In this document: in pieces, positions 1-9,102 of the stretch | Layout of the letters: every line of letters begins with the position of its first letter | Numbering within the stretch: position 1 is the first letter of the stretch | DNA from: Planctomycetota bacterium | GTDB taxonomy: Bacteria > Planctomycetota > J058 > JAJDCP01 | Length of the DNA stretch: 32,613 nt | Direction: 5' to 3' | Assembly: GCA_029260765.1 (NCBI GenBank) | Contig: JAJDCP010000027.1 | Coordinates: 1 to 32,613 of the forward strand | Notes under the pieces: generated by a model | What the model saw: only the letters and a program-made list of their open reading frames with translations | Told to the model about the DNA's origin: nothing | Database searches by the model: none | Translations under genes and position numbers: made by a program

Positions 1-317
1 GACCGACCAGGTACGCGATCCGAGCCAGGGTCGATAACCCCAATCAACCACCAGTTTCTGCAGCGGCCCCGCCAGACCGGCGACTTCGACCTCTCGCTGC
101 TCGAAGATACACACGTAGCGTCTGCGCTGCTCAAGTCCAAATTCTCACGGCCATCCGGGTCCTCGCTACGAACCTGGTGGCGGATCCGGGTTCGTCTGCC
201 GAGACTATTTCAACAGAAATCCCACGCTTGACAAGGTCCGATCTGCAAGGCGGTTCCCTGCAGAGGAAACCGTCCCGTCGATGGTCGGACGGGGCGAGCG
301 CACGAACCGCTCAGGCA
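1..317. other. Spacer at window start carrying repeat copy 1
   Basis: No convincing gene. The left half is the first copy of a terminal-inverted-repeat element (43-185), described separately. The rest, 186-317, lies downstream of the stop codon of the Ig-like protein gene and could hold its transcription end. A weak hairpin (cggttcc / ggaaaccg around 255-277) is visible but has no T-tract, so no terminator is called. Long reading frames that cross this region on the plus strand are shadows of the minus-strand gene. Confidence 0.6.
43..185. repeat. Dispersed 140-bp element with terminal inverted repeat, copy 1
   Basis: This stretch matches 9561-9699 in the same orientation. Hand alignment gives about 12 mismatches plus one 4-nt gap over roughly 139 aligned bases. 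The ends form an inverted repeat: CCACCAG at 48-54 and CTGGTGG at 174-180 pair perfectly, extending to 12 bp with two mismatches (43-54 with 174-185). It has no transposase and is too small to be autonomous, so it resembles a MITE or an intergenic structured repeat. It lies behind the 3' end of the Ig-like protein gene. Confidence 0.8.
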
Positions 318-3300
318 TCAATCGGAGTAATCGATGATCTTGACGGATTTGTTCCCGAAAAGGTCCGTCGCGATGATCTCGACGCGCTTGGTCTGGCCGA
401 TATCGACAGTGGTCTCCCAGCTGCCATCGGGCTTGACGACCACTTGCACGCCGTTGACCGTCACCGTGCTGCTCGGATCGTCGACCTTGCCGTCGACGAT
501 CACGGTGGTCTTGGCGTCGACTTCGGGGGCGGTAGTGCGGATGGTTATGCTGACGGCCGCCCTTCCCACATTCCCGGCCTGGTCGACAGCCTCGGCCTCG
601 ATGCGCAACGCTCCGTCGCTGAGCCCGGTCAGCTCGACGCGCCAGACATCCGGCGCCTGGAAGAGCGCCGCCGCCACGCCGTTGACAGACACGCCCGCGA
701 TGTCATTTCCCGCCACGCGCAGGCCCACATTCAGGCTGGTCTCGCGCCACCGGGAACCATCGGCTGGCGCAAGGATCTCCACGGTGGGCGGGGTGGTATC
801 GCGCACCACTGTGACGGCGGCCTGCCCCTCTTGCCCGACCGCGTCCAACGCACGCACTTCGAGGCGTTGACTGCCTTCGACCAACGCGGCCTCGAAGCTG
901 AAGGCGCCGTCTCGCAACGGGTAACTCTGGCCAGCGAAGAAAACCTCCGCCACCGGGCCGTCGTCCTCGACACGCCCCTGCACCTGCACGCTGCCTTCGC
1001 GTGTCAGGCTGCCATCGGCGGGGCCGTCGATGGAAACCTGCGGCGGACCACTGTCACGGGTGACGCGCACCGAATGGGAAGCCTCATTGCCTGCATGGTC
1101 CCACGCTTTCGCCAGCAGCTCATTCTGCCCAGGGCTCAGAGCGACGTTCACCAGGTAGCGCTCATTGCCGTCGGCCACCGCCGGCACACCGTTGAGCTCG
1201 ACACGCGCGACGTCGTCCCCGGTCACGGAGAGACGGGCTTGCAGCTCGGCCACGGCCAGGCGGGCGCCATCTTCGGGAGCGACGATGCGTACGCCGGGCG
1301 GGGTCACATCGCGCACCAACTCGACGCGGGCCACGCCTTGATTGCCTGCCGCATCGCGTGCCTCGACGGTGATCGTGTTGCGCCCCGCCTGCAGCTCAGC
1401 CATGAACACAAACATCAGTCCCTGCACGGGAACGTCCAGGCCTCCCGAACGGACCCAGCGGATGCCGGGCTCGAAGACCTGTCCGACCACCGCGGTCCTC
1501 GCCTGCCGACCCGCAGTGCCCGCGGCCGGAGCCAGAATCGCGACTCTGGGCGGCAGGGTGTCGACGACCAGCCGGCGCTGCGCTTGACTGCTATTCCCCA
1601 GGCCGTCGATGGCCGTGGCTTGCACCAGGTTCTCGCCTTCCTGCAGCTCGATGCGCGCCTCGTAGATGTCCTTGCCGACGGCTTTTGCCTGCACTCCGTC
1701 GATCTGCACGCTACGGGCATCGGTGCCGACCTCGACGCGCACGAGCGCCGCGGCCACGTTCAGCAACGCGTTCTCGACCGGTTGCACAAACCGCAGAGTC
1801 GGCCCGGAGAGGTCGATGCTCAGTTGCACGGCGGCCTCACCGCTGCGGCCCCAGCTGTTGACGGCGACGACTCGAAGGCGGTGCTCGCCCTCCTCGAGCT
1901 CGAGGGCTGCCTCGAAACGGCCGCTCTGCACAGCGAGCGCCTGGCCCGGCTGCGCATCGACGAGCAGCTCGACGCTCTCGATCCCGGGGTCGTCCACGCT
2001 GCCAGCCAACGAGTGGGCCCGTTCCGCGCTGCGCGTCCCGTCGACCGGGCTGTCGAGGACAACCTGTGGGGCACGGGTATGCACCGTCACCGAGACCGCA
2101 TCTTTGCCCTCATTCCCCATCCGGTCCCAGGCCTTGGCCTCGATCGTCTGGGCACCGTCGGCCAGTGTCAGCTCGACCTGGTATTCGTGCTTGCCCATCG
2201 CCTGAGCCTCGGCGCCATTGACCATCACACGCTCGACATCCGGGCTGGTCACCGAGACCCGCACCAGGACTCTGGAATCACCGAGCTTCTGCCCATCAGC
2301 GGGCGCGAGGATGGTAACCTCGGGCGCCTCGCTGTCGACGAACACCGTGCGCGCGTCGCTGCCTTCGTTGCCCGCGGCATCGCGGGCACGGGCGACGATT
2401 CTGTGCTCACCCTCGCCGGGAAGCGTGACCGCCAGAGAGAAGCGTCCGCTCTGCACGGCGACGGCGGTAGGCTGTGCCTCCCCGATCTGCACCATCACCT
2501 GCCCCACGCTCCGATCATCGACGCTGCCTTCGACCTGACAGCTGCGCTCGGCCAAGCGGGCGCCTTCTTCGGGAGCGCTGAGCTGCACGACCGGGGCGGT
2601 GCTGTCGACAGGCAGCGGCACCGGATCGTCCGTCAGCTCCGCGTCGATCCGCACCGTCTCAAAGCCCGTCACCCGCAGGGCCGGATCGCGCAAAGCGTGC
2701 AGCTTCTGGACCAGCTGCTCGCGCGTGCCTGCGAACACGACCTCCAGCTCAACGGTGTCGGTCTGGAAGCGCCTCTGACGCACCGACTCGACTCCTTCGA
2801 CCGCCCCCAACGCCGTCTGCAGCTGTCCGAAGCGCACCGCATCGCCCTTGCTGACGAACAGCTGGAACGTCCCCGCTTGCGCCTCGCGCAACTCGAGCCG
2901 GGCGAGCTTCTCAAGCAATTTGGTGGTGAAGTCTTCGACCGTGGGGCGTAGATGCTGCTGGCTCTCGCGCGGACGCGACGACTTGGCCGACACCGACCCG
3001 ACATGAGCCCCGGTATCAGTACGCAACATCTTGCCGTTGACCAGGTAGTACCACATGGGACTCGGTGGCGAGACCATCTGTTTGTCATAGGTCGCGGCGA
3101 CCACCAGCTCGGCACCGAAACGGGTGTTGAGGAACAAGAGCTTCTCCGCATTCCCCTCCCAGATCGCCAGGTCGACTCCTTGCACCGCGGCGAGCTGGAC
3201 GTTGTCGATCACCTCGTAGCCCGCGTCCGCCAACAGCTCGGCGATGACCGCCTCGACCTCTTCGGCGCGTCCGGGCTCATCGATGCCTTCGGCGGGACGG

Positions 3301-3380
3301 GCCTTGACGATGATGCGCAGCGGGGCCTGGGCGCAAAGCGTTCCGGCCATCATCAGCCATACCAACAGACGCAGTTTCAT
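318..3380 (-). CDS. Exported protein with nine Ig-like repeats
   Basis: A secreted or surface protein of 1020 aa. The ATG at 3380 is chosen because the signal peptide (MKLRLLVWLMMAGTLCAQ) starts there and because it overlaps the upstream stop as ATGA (3377-3380), implying translational coupling to the HEAT-repeat gene. Residues about 20-250 form an alpha/beta region somewhat like CsgG/LpoB/FlgT-type periplasmic domains (weak inference). Residues about 258-1020 are nine repeats of about 85 aa, most opening with a D-x-x-x-P pattern and ending AxDxxGNxG, typical of bacterial Ig-like or glucodextranase-B-like folds. Two repeat types alternate: odd repeats carry GxVDD, even ones VxxVxVNGxxA. There is no sortase motif or C-terminal membrane helix. 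Probable role is adhesion or envelope scaffolding; the partner is unknown. Confidence 0.85.
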   Translation of the reverse strand: MKLRLLVWLMMAGTLCAQAPLRIIVKARPAEGIDEPGRAEEVEAVIAELLADAGYEVIDNVQLAAVQGVDLAIWEGNAEKLLFLNTRFGAELVVAATYDKQMVSPPSPMWYYLVNGKMLRTDTGAHVGSVSAKSSRPRESQQHLRPTVEDFTTKLLEKLARLELREAQAGTFQLFVSKGDAVRFGQLQTALGAVEGVESVRQRRFQTDTVELEVVFAGTREQLVQKLHALRDPALRVTGFETVRIDAELTDDPVPLPVDSTAPVVQLSAPEEGARLAERSCQVEGSVDDRSVGQVMVQIGEAQPTAVAVQSGRFSLAVTLPGEGEHRIVARARDAAGNEGSDARTVFVDSEAPEVTILAPADGQKLGDSRVLVRVSVTSPDVERVMVNGAEAQAMGKHEYQVELTLADGAQTIEAKAWDRMGNEGKDAVSVTVHTRAPQVVLDSPVDGTRSAERAHSLAGSVDDPGIESVELLVDAQPGQALAVQSGRFEAALELEEGEHRLRVVAVNSWGRSGEAAVQLSIDLSGPTLRFVQPVENALLNVAAALVRVEVGTDARSVQIDGVQAKAVGKDIYEARIELQEGENLVQATAIDGLGNSSQAQRRLVVDTLPPRVAILAPAAGTAGRQARTAVVGQVFEPGIRWVRSGGLDVPVQGLMFVFMAELQAGRNTITVEARDAAGNQGVARVELVRDVTPPGVRIVAPEDGARLAVAELQARLSVTGDDVARVELNGVPAVADGNERYLVNVALSPGQNELLAKAWDHAGNEASHSVRVTRDSGPPQVSIDGPADGSLTREGSVQVQGRVEDDGPVAEVFFAGQSYPLRDGAFSFEAALVEGSQRLEVRALDAVGQEGQAAVTVVRDTTPPTVEILAPADGSRWRETSLNVGLRVAGNDIAGVSVNGVAAALFQAPDVWRVELTGLSDGALRIEAEAVDQAGNVGRAAVSITIRTTAPEVDAKTTVIVDGKVDDPSSTVTVNGVQVVVKPDGSWETTVDIGQTKRVEIIATDLFGNKSVKIIDYSD

Positions 3381-5188
3381 GGTTGCTCTCCAGAGTCGTT
3401 GCTGAGTTTCTCGATCCATGGGGCGATCAATGCCTGGACAGCCTCAGGATCGAGGTCGTGTTCGCCGGGCACCCGCCCGTTGAGATCTTCGAGGTGGATG
3501 ACGGCTCTGCCCGCCAATGCCTTCGATTCGCTTTGCAGAAAAGGCAGCAGCAGCTTCGGATCGAGCGCGCCGCGCGAGCCCTTGGGCTGCAAGGCGTCGA
3601 TGATGGCCAGCGCCGCAGCTCGCCGCCCTTCTGCCAGGAATCGCGAGGCCACCTCGACGGCGGCCGCAGCCCCCAACGGAGCCAGGGTTTCCGCCGCCCG
3701 TAAACGCACCAACGCGTCGCTATCGGCGCAGCAGCCGATCAGATGCTGAACGGCAGCCTCGCTGCCGGTAGCAATCTGGACGGCGAGCTCGAGTGCCGCC
3801 TGGGCCGGCAACACCGGCAGAAAAGCCTCCAGACGCTCGATGCTGATCTGCTGGGTTTTCAACATCCCTGTCAAGTCGCGGCGCTTCGATGCGAGCAACA
3901 GCTCGAGCACCCGCGCCTCACAATTTGCTTCGTCGTCCACGGAGTCGAAGGGCTGCTGCGACAATTCGAGCATCCACCAGCTGAAGCCCGTCTTGGTGTA
4001 GCGGGGAACTGCCAGCTGGTAGGATTCCTCGTGGCTGAACACGTTGCAGTAGGTGCGGTTCGAGAGCGTGATCTGCATCACCACCACCCCTCCTCCGTCG
4101 AGCCCGCGCGCCAGCATGACACCGATCGCGCTCCCCTGCGGGAAGGCGTTCCACATCAAGCCCTCGCCGGCTGCGTGCTGCAGCTGGCCGGTGAAACCGT
4201 CGGAACCCCAGACAGCCTCGACCCGGCGGGAGTACAGCGGGGTGTCGCTCCAGTCGTAGCCCGGCAACTCCCCATCGAGCAGCATGCGCTCCCGCGCCCC
4301 CTCCCCTGCCGCACCGAGCCCCAAGAGGTCCCCGCGCACCGCGTTGGCACGCCGCGCCGTCTTGCCGCTGCCCCGGGACAGCGCGACGAGCAACTCCCCG
4401 ACCTCAGCTGCACGGGACTCCGGCACAGCCCCGCCGAAGCTCAGAACCGTCAACGCGCCATACAGATACGGTGGGGTCAGCGCACGATCGAGCAAGCGTG
4501 TGCCCAGCTCGGCGTCTTCGGTGAGGCAGGCAGCCATCGCGGCCTCAAGCTCGACTGCAGACAGCATGTCCGAAGCCACAGCTTCAGCCAGAGGCAGGCG
4601 TAGCGCGGAATAGACACCGGTACCCAAAGCCATCGGCAGCAAGACCCCCCAACGCGTCTTTTCGTCGACGGCGGCGAGCAGAGGCTCGAGCTCGGGATCG
4701 ATGGACTCGAGGCTGTAGGCGATCTGCGGAATGATGGCGAGGATCTGGGCGTTGTTGCCTTCCAGGGCTGGAAGCAGGATGCGCAGCAGCACCACCGCCC
4801 CACGGTGGCTGACTCCCGTCATCGGCATCTGCCGCAGGCTGGTGAGCAGGTTTTTCTGCGCGACGGCGCGGGCCCGTTGATCCTCGCTCTGCAGCTCGTC
4901 GATCTGCTTTCTCAAGGCCTGCAGCTCGTCGTGACTCAAGCCCGCTGCGCGGGCGTCGAGCTTCTCCAGCAGGATCTCTACGCGGAAACGCGCTTCGGGT
5001 TCCAGCTCCTCAAACTTTGCCTCGAGCGCCGCGCGTACTGCTTCGCCGCGTTGAAGCAGCTCGGACTCGGCCTGTTGCCGAACCTCGGGGCTCGGATCGC
5101 TCAGATCGCGAAGCAGGTCATCGACTTCGTCCGCGGCACAACAGGCTGCAAACAGCACCCATACCAAAAACACACCGATGCGCCGCAT
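3377..5188 (-). CDS. Exported HEAT-repeat protein
   Basis: A 603-aa protein with an N-terminal signal peptide (MRRIGVFLVWVLFAACCA) followed by DEVDDLLRDLSDPSPEVR, a classic HEAT-type helix pair at about residues 20-60. A second HEAT-like block lies near the C-terminus (about 470-590: VQHLIGCCADSDALVRLRAA and following helices). The middle has no recognised domain. The start at 5188 is supported by AAGGAG seven bases upstream; the longer frame from 5221 adds residues ahead of the signal peptide and has no such site. The stop overlaps the next start as ATGA, so the HEAT and Ig-like proteins are probably made together and may act together outside the cytoplasm. No enzymatic motif is visible; HEAT repeats usually bind proteins. 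Confidence 0.85.
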   Translation of the reverse strand: MRRIGVFLVWVLFAACCAADEVDDLLRDLSDPSPEVRQQAESELLQRGEAVRAALEAKFEELEPEARFRVEILLEKLDARAAGLSHDELQALRKQIDELQSEDQRARAVAQKNLLTSLRQMPMTGVSHRGAVVLLRILLPALEGNNAQILAIIPQIAYSLESIDPELEPLLAAVDEKTRWGVLLPMALGTGVYSALRLPLAEAVASDMLSAVELEAAMAACLTEDAELGTRLLDRALTPPYLYGALTVLSFGGAVPESRAAEVGELLVALSRGSGKTARRANAVRGDLLGLGAAGEGARERMLLDGELPGYDWSDTPLYSRRVEAVWGSDGFTGQLQHAAGEGLMWNAFPQGSAIGVMLARGLDGGGVVVMQITLSNRTYCNVFSHEESYQLAVPRYTKTGFSWWMLELSQQPFDSVDDEANCEARVLELLLASKRRDLTGMLKTQQISIERLEAFLPVLPAQAALELAVQIATGSEAAVQHLIGCCADSDALVRLRAAETLAPLGAAAAVEVASRFLAEGRRAAALAIIDALQPKGSRGALDPKLLLPFLQSESKALAGRAVIHLEDLNGRVPGEHDLDPEAVQALIAPWIEKLSNDSGEQP

Positions 5189-5217
5189 GCCAACTCCTTC
5201 GAGGTACACCGTACCCC

Positions 5218-5863
5218 TCACTCCTGCAGAATCCGCTCGTCAGCGCCCTGCCGCCGCGCCGCAATGGCTTGCGCGGCCCGTTCCTTGTGGACGTCATGGT
5301 CCTCGTAGCCCATGCCCTCGGTCGAGATCGGCGCGCCGACCTCGACGCCCAACGGCCGCAATCTACCTCCCAGACTCCGACGTCTGGGCTGTGCGTCCCC
5401 TCAGGGAAGATCAAGATCGAGGTTCCTGCACGCACGCTCTCGGCGGCCTCCGCCAGGGACTCTCGCGCCCTCGTGGGGTTGCTACGGTCGACGAGCACAG
5501 GGCCACTCGCCATCAGAAACGCTCCACGGGCCGGATACCAGCGCAAACTCTTCTTGCCGAGAAAATGCGGGTTGACGGGCATGGCCGGAACAAGGCCGGC
5601 ACATCGAGAAAACTCACATGCTTGGCGGCATAGACCGCCGGCCTCTGCTCGCTGACGCTCTCGGCGCCCTGCAGTGCAAGGCGCTGACCGAACAGACGCG
5701 ACCAGGCGGTCGATCGCAGGGAACGGGCCATTTTCCAGCCGGTTGCACCGCGATCAAAGACGCGACTGAAGATCGCAGCCGGCGCCAGCAGCAACGTCCA
5801 ACAGGTCCACAGACTCCAGGCGAGGAACGAGCATAGGCGCCCGTAGCTGCCGCCTTTCTGCAT
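5218..5863 (-). pseudogene. Broken plsC-like acyltransferase
   Basis: Remnant of a 1-acylglycerol-3-phosphate acyltransferase (PlsC/LPLAT), which in intact form makes phosphatidic acid at the membrane. ATG 5863 has GAGGG upstream. The first frame gives a hydrophobic N-terminus, then KHVSFLD (motif I, HxxxxD). Near 5582-5590 the frame is lost: one missing base between ALFR and AMPVN would restore it, and the next frame continues with GKKSLRW, GPVLVDRS and LIFPEGTHS (motif III). After that, the usual 30-40 residues leading to the next conserved block are absent, and the matching C-terminus (VGAPISTEGMGYEDHD, ending at TGA 5218) is in yet another frame. So there are two frame breaks and an internal loss. 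A single sequencing error cannot explain this. It lies 108 bp behind the sensor kinase and 29 bp ahead of the HEAT gene. Confidence 0.8.
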
Positions 5864-5971
5864 GTGCCAGCCCTCGAAGCCGCGCCCATTCCCAGCAGGC
5901 AAGGTACCCCACGGACAGGGCCGGACGCAAGCACACGCCGGCGTTCCGCACGCCTGAGACCTCGTGGCGAC

Positions 5972-8959
5972 TCAACCTTCGCCCCCTGCGGCAGCCAGAA
6001 CTCCGCGCACTTCTTCAAAGGCGGCCTCCAGGGCTGGCAACCGGGAGACGACCTCTTCGAGCTTCGCGTTCTCGCCCAACGCCTCCAGGTCGCGGGCCAT
6101 CTCGGACATACGCTGAGCCCCGAACATCGCGCAGTTCGATTTCAACGAATGCGCCGAGCGGTAGACGAGCCGGGAGTCACCGCCCTCGATGCCTTCGTGC
6201 ATCTTACGCAGCAGCTCAGGCGTGTCTTCGAGAAAGGTCTCGACCAGCTCACGGAACATCTCGAAGCTGCCGAGCGACTTGCGGAAGCGCACCAGGGTCT
6301 CCATATCCACCGGAGAGGTCTGGATCTGGGCTTCCTCAGACTTCAATTGGGTCGTATTTTCCAGCGCTTCGACCAGTACCTCGAACTTGAAAGGCTTGCT
6401 GATGTAGCCATCCATGCCCGCCTGCAGGCAAAGCTCGCGATCGCTGCTCTGGGCGTTGGCCGTCATCGCGATGATGCGCGGCCGCCGCGTCCGCGGCCAG
6501 CGCCGGCAGATCTGCCGCGTCGTCTCGATGCCGTCCATCTCGGGCATGCGGATGTCCATCAACACCAGGTCGTAGCTTTTCCGTTCCAGTGCTTCGAGGG
6601 CCTCGAGGCCCGAGCGCGCGATGGTCCCGTTGTAGCCGAGCTGCTCGAGCAGGCGCAGGGCAACCTTCTGGTTCACAACATTGTCTTCCGCGATCAATAT
6701 ACGCAGGGGATGGCGCTCGGCCATGCCCTCTTCAAAGTTGCGGGCCAGACGTGGCCCATCCTGCAGGGGCTTTCCCTCAACGATCGAAAGCAGTGTGCCG
6801 TAGAGCATCGACGGCTTGATCGGCTTGGTCAGCACCGCGTCTGCCTGATGCCGCCCGGACTTGCGCCCCTTGAAGCACAGCTGCAGCAGCGCGGGCTTCG
6901 CTTCCTTGACCAGACCGAGCATACGTGCGATCAGAGGTCGCCCCGATACCGGCGACAAGCGGCTATCGAGCACGGCAAAGTCGAACGTCTCGTGCTTCGC
7001 CTTCTTGAGAGCCGAGCCGCTCGAATTGCAAGCCGTCACCCGCATCCCCCAGAGCTCGGCCAGGCGCCGCACCATCTCGCGGTTGACGCGGCTCTTGCTG
7101 GCCACCAGCAAGCTCTTGTCCATCAGTTCGGGCACTTTGCCCCGAAGAGGACTGGGGGGCTGCGGCGCCTCTTTGACCCGAATCGTAAACCGGAACGTAG
7201 TCCCGACCCCCACCTCACTCTGCACACTGATTCCGCCGCCCATCAGCTCGCAGAGCCGCTTGCAGATCGCCAGACCCAGACCTGTTCCCCCAAACCGCTG
7301 CTTGGTGGTCGCGTCCGCCTGCGTGAACGACTTGAAGAGCCGATTGATGCGGTCTTCGGGAATGCCGATGCCAGAGTCTTCGATGTGGAAAGCCACCTCG
7401 GTCTCGCGCGTCGAGGTGGTGCGCGCGCGGATCGAGAGGACGACCTCACCGCGCACGGTGAACTTTACCGCATTGCTGATCAGATTGACCAGGATCTGGC
7501 GCACACAGGTCGGATCACCCTGCACACTGGTCGGCACGCTCGAGTGCAGCAGGTAGCCGAGCTCGAGGTGTTTCTCCGCCGCCTTTCCCGACAGAAGATC
7601 GATGGCCTCTTCGACGCAATCCTGGACAGAGAAGGGTTGGGTATTCAGCTCGTACTTGCCGGCCTCGATTTTCGAGTAGTTCAGCAGGTCGTCGATGATC
7701 TCCAGCAGGGCTTCACTGCTTGTCTGGATGGTCTGGGTGAAGTCCCGTTGCTCGCCATCGAGACTCGTCGCGACCAACAACCGGGTCATCCCGACGATGG
7801 CGTTCAGGGGAGTGCGGATCTCGTGGCTCATGTTCGCCAGGAACTCTGCTTTCGAACGGGCTGTCGCCTCCGCCTCCTCTTTGGCCTGCTTCAACGCGCG
7901 GTCGGCCATGCGCTGTTCGGTGATGTCGTGGCCGACCCAGACGAAGCCTTCGGCCAGCTTGTCGCTCTTGAGGATGGCGACCGAGAAGTAGAAAGGGATC
8001 CTGCGACCGTTCTTGGTCTTCAGCTCGAGCTCAACGTTCTGCACCAGACTCTTCATGGTCTGGAACTGTTGTGTGGGCAACTCGGTCTCAGGTTGGGCCA
8101 GCATGCGCCGGAAGGGCATTCCGACCAGGTCGCGCGCGGCACAGCCCAGGACCTTGCAGATCGCGTTGTTGACCGTCACGATCTTGCCGTCCATCGACAC
8201 GACCACCAGGGCTTCGCGCATCGAGCGGAGGATGTTGTTGACGAAGTCTTTGGAGAAGGTCGTGTTTCGCAGGTCTTCGAGCATCTTGTTGAAGGTCGAA
8301 GCCAGCATCCCGAACTCATCGCTGCTGTCGAACTTCACCTCGGTGACCAGGTCCCCACGCGAGACGCGCGCCGTGCGCTCGATGATCGTCTTCAGGGGGT
8401 GGATCATGCGGCGGCTGAACAGGTAGGAACCGCCTGCCAGCAACACGACGCACACGAGTGCAGGGAGCAACTGCGAGCCGAGGAGCGAGAAGCTGCCGGC
8501 AGCCAACGACTGCACCGACATACCAACAAAGATGGCCCCTTGCAGCCTGCCTTGAGAGTCGCGGTGGAGCTCCAGCAACGATGCCATCTCGCTGGTCCAA
8601 CGGACGCCCGGATCGGTCTGCACATTGAACGTTCGTTGATTGGTCCAACCCGAGCGCTGCCAGTTGCGCTCAAGCACCAGCTCACCATTGCCATTGAAGA
8701 CGCCGATGCAACGCACGTTCTGGAAGCGCGACACGCCGTCGAGCATCGCATGGGCAGCGGGCACATCGAGACTGTCCAGACCGCCAAAAGCCGCCGTCTT
8801 CAGCAGGCCCAGAGCGTTTTCCGCTTCGCGCACGATGGCGTTGCGTGCCTCCTGCCTTCCCCAGTGCATGCTGAGGAGCGTGACGGTGACAGCCAGGGCC
8901 AGCAGGGTCACGAAGTGGAACAGGAACAGCTTTGCAAACAAGCTGAAGCGGATGCGCAT
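5972..8959 (-). CDS. Hybrid sensor histidine kinase with REC-REC-HPt
   Basis: A 995-aa membrane phosphorelay protein of BarA-like architecture. Start 8959 is chosen because residues 1-30 (MRIRFSLFAKLFLFHFVTLL) form the first membrane helix and a matching promoter lies upstream. Order: helix 10-30, extracytoplasmic sensor 32-160, second helix about 162-182, HAMP 183-235, PAS 238-350, HisKA with SHEIRTPLN (His379), HATPase with N-box (LISNAVKF), DSGIGIP and GGTGLGL, a first receiver (613-728) and a second (752-868), then an HPt domain (AHSLKSN, His937). The second receiver is canonical (AEDN, Asp802, K855). The first keeps Asp665 and K712 but has lost the acidic pair (ASKS), so it is probably a pseudo-receiver. 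No output domain is fused and no separate response regulator is adjacent. The signal is unknown. Confidence 0.95.
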   Translation of the reverse strand: MRIRFSLFAKLFLFHFVTLLALAVTVTLLSMHWGRQEARNAIVREAENALGLLKTAAFGGLDSLDVPAAHAMLDGVSRFQNVRCIGVFNGNGELVLERNWQRSGWTNQRTFNVQTDPGVRWTSEMASLLELHRDSQGRLQGAIFVGMSVQSLAAGSFSLLGSQLLPALVCVVLLAGGSYLFSRRMIHPLKTIIERTARVSRGDLVTEVKFDSSDEFGMLASTFNKMLEDLRNTTFSKDFVNNILRSMREALVVVSMDGKIVTVNNAICKVLGCAARDLVGMPFRRMLAQPETELPTQQFQTMKSLVQNVELELKTKNGRRIPFYFSVAILKSDKLAEGFVWVGHDITEQRMADRALKQAKEEAEATARSKAEFLANMSHEIRTPLNAIVGMTRLLVATSLDGEQRDFTQTIQTSSEALLEIIDDLLNYSKIEAGKYELNTQPFSVQDCVEEAIDLLSGKAAEKHLELGYLLHSSVPTSVQGDPTCVRQILVNLISNAVKFTVRGEVVLSIRARTTSTRETEVAFHIEDSGIGIPEDRINRLFKSFTQADATTKQRFGGTGLGLAICKRLCELMGGGISVQSEVGVGTTFRFTIRVKEAPQPPSPLRGKVPELMDKSLLVASKSRVNREMVRRLAELWGMRVTACNSSGSALKKAKHETFDFAVLDSRLSPVSGRPLIARMLGLVKEAKPALLQLCFKGRKSGRHQADAVLTKPIKPSMLYGTLLSIVEGKPLQDGPRLARNFEEGMAERHPLRILIAEDNVVNQKVALRLLEQLGYNGTIARSGLEALEALERKSYDLVLMDIRMPEMDGIETTRQICRRWPRTRRPRIIAMTANAQSSDRELCLQAGMDGYISKPFKFEVLVEALENTTQLKSEEAQIQTSPVDMETLVRFRKSLGSFEMFRELVETFLEDTPELLRKMHEGIEGGDSRLVYRSAHSLKSNCAMFGAQRMSEMARDLEALGENAKLEEVVSRLPALEAAFEEVRGVLAAAGGEG

Positions 8960-8983
8960 ACAAGGGCCTCGACGAGTTCTCGC

Positions 8984-9012
8984 ATCGTAGGGGATGCGCG
9001 GCATGGTCTCAA
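8984..9012 (-). promoter_or_regulatory. Sigma70-type promoter of the sensor kinase
   Basis: On the minus strand TTGAGA (9012-9007) and TACGAT (8989-8984) are separated by exactly 17 bases. Each hexamer matches four or more consensus positions and lies 25-50 bp ahead of the kinase ATG at 8959. It lies in the divergent spacer shared with ndk. Called from sequence only. Confidence 0.5.
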
Positions 9013-9039
9013 TGGGATTCCTCCGCCAGGGACCAGGCA

Positions 9040-9068
9040 TTGACCCGCATAGGCCAAACCGCGACAAT
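9040..9068 (+). promoter_or_regulatory. Sigma70-type promoter of ndk
   Basis: TTGACC (9040-9045), a 17-base spacer and GACAAT (9063-9068) precede the ndk ATG at 9103 by about 35 bases. This leaves a short leader that contains the GGAG ribosome site at about 9092. It is back to back with the sensor kinase promoter. Confidence 0.55.
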
Positions 9069-9102
9069 CCCTCAGCTTGAACCACAACATTGGAGACGAC
9101 CC

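Noticed and set aside
177..2951. A 924-aa plus-strand open frame
   Set aside because: It is antisense to the Ig-like protein gene, which has a signal peptide, clear repeats and a coupled start; the plus frame is a composition shadow (His/Asp/Arg-rich, no motifs).
5864..9043. A 1059-aa plus-strand open frame
   Set aside because: Antisense shadow of the hybrid histidine kinase, whose motifs are complete; the frame also crosses the divergent promoter region.
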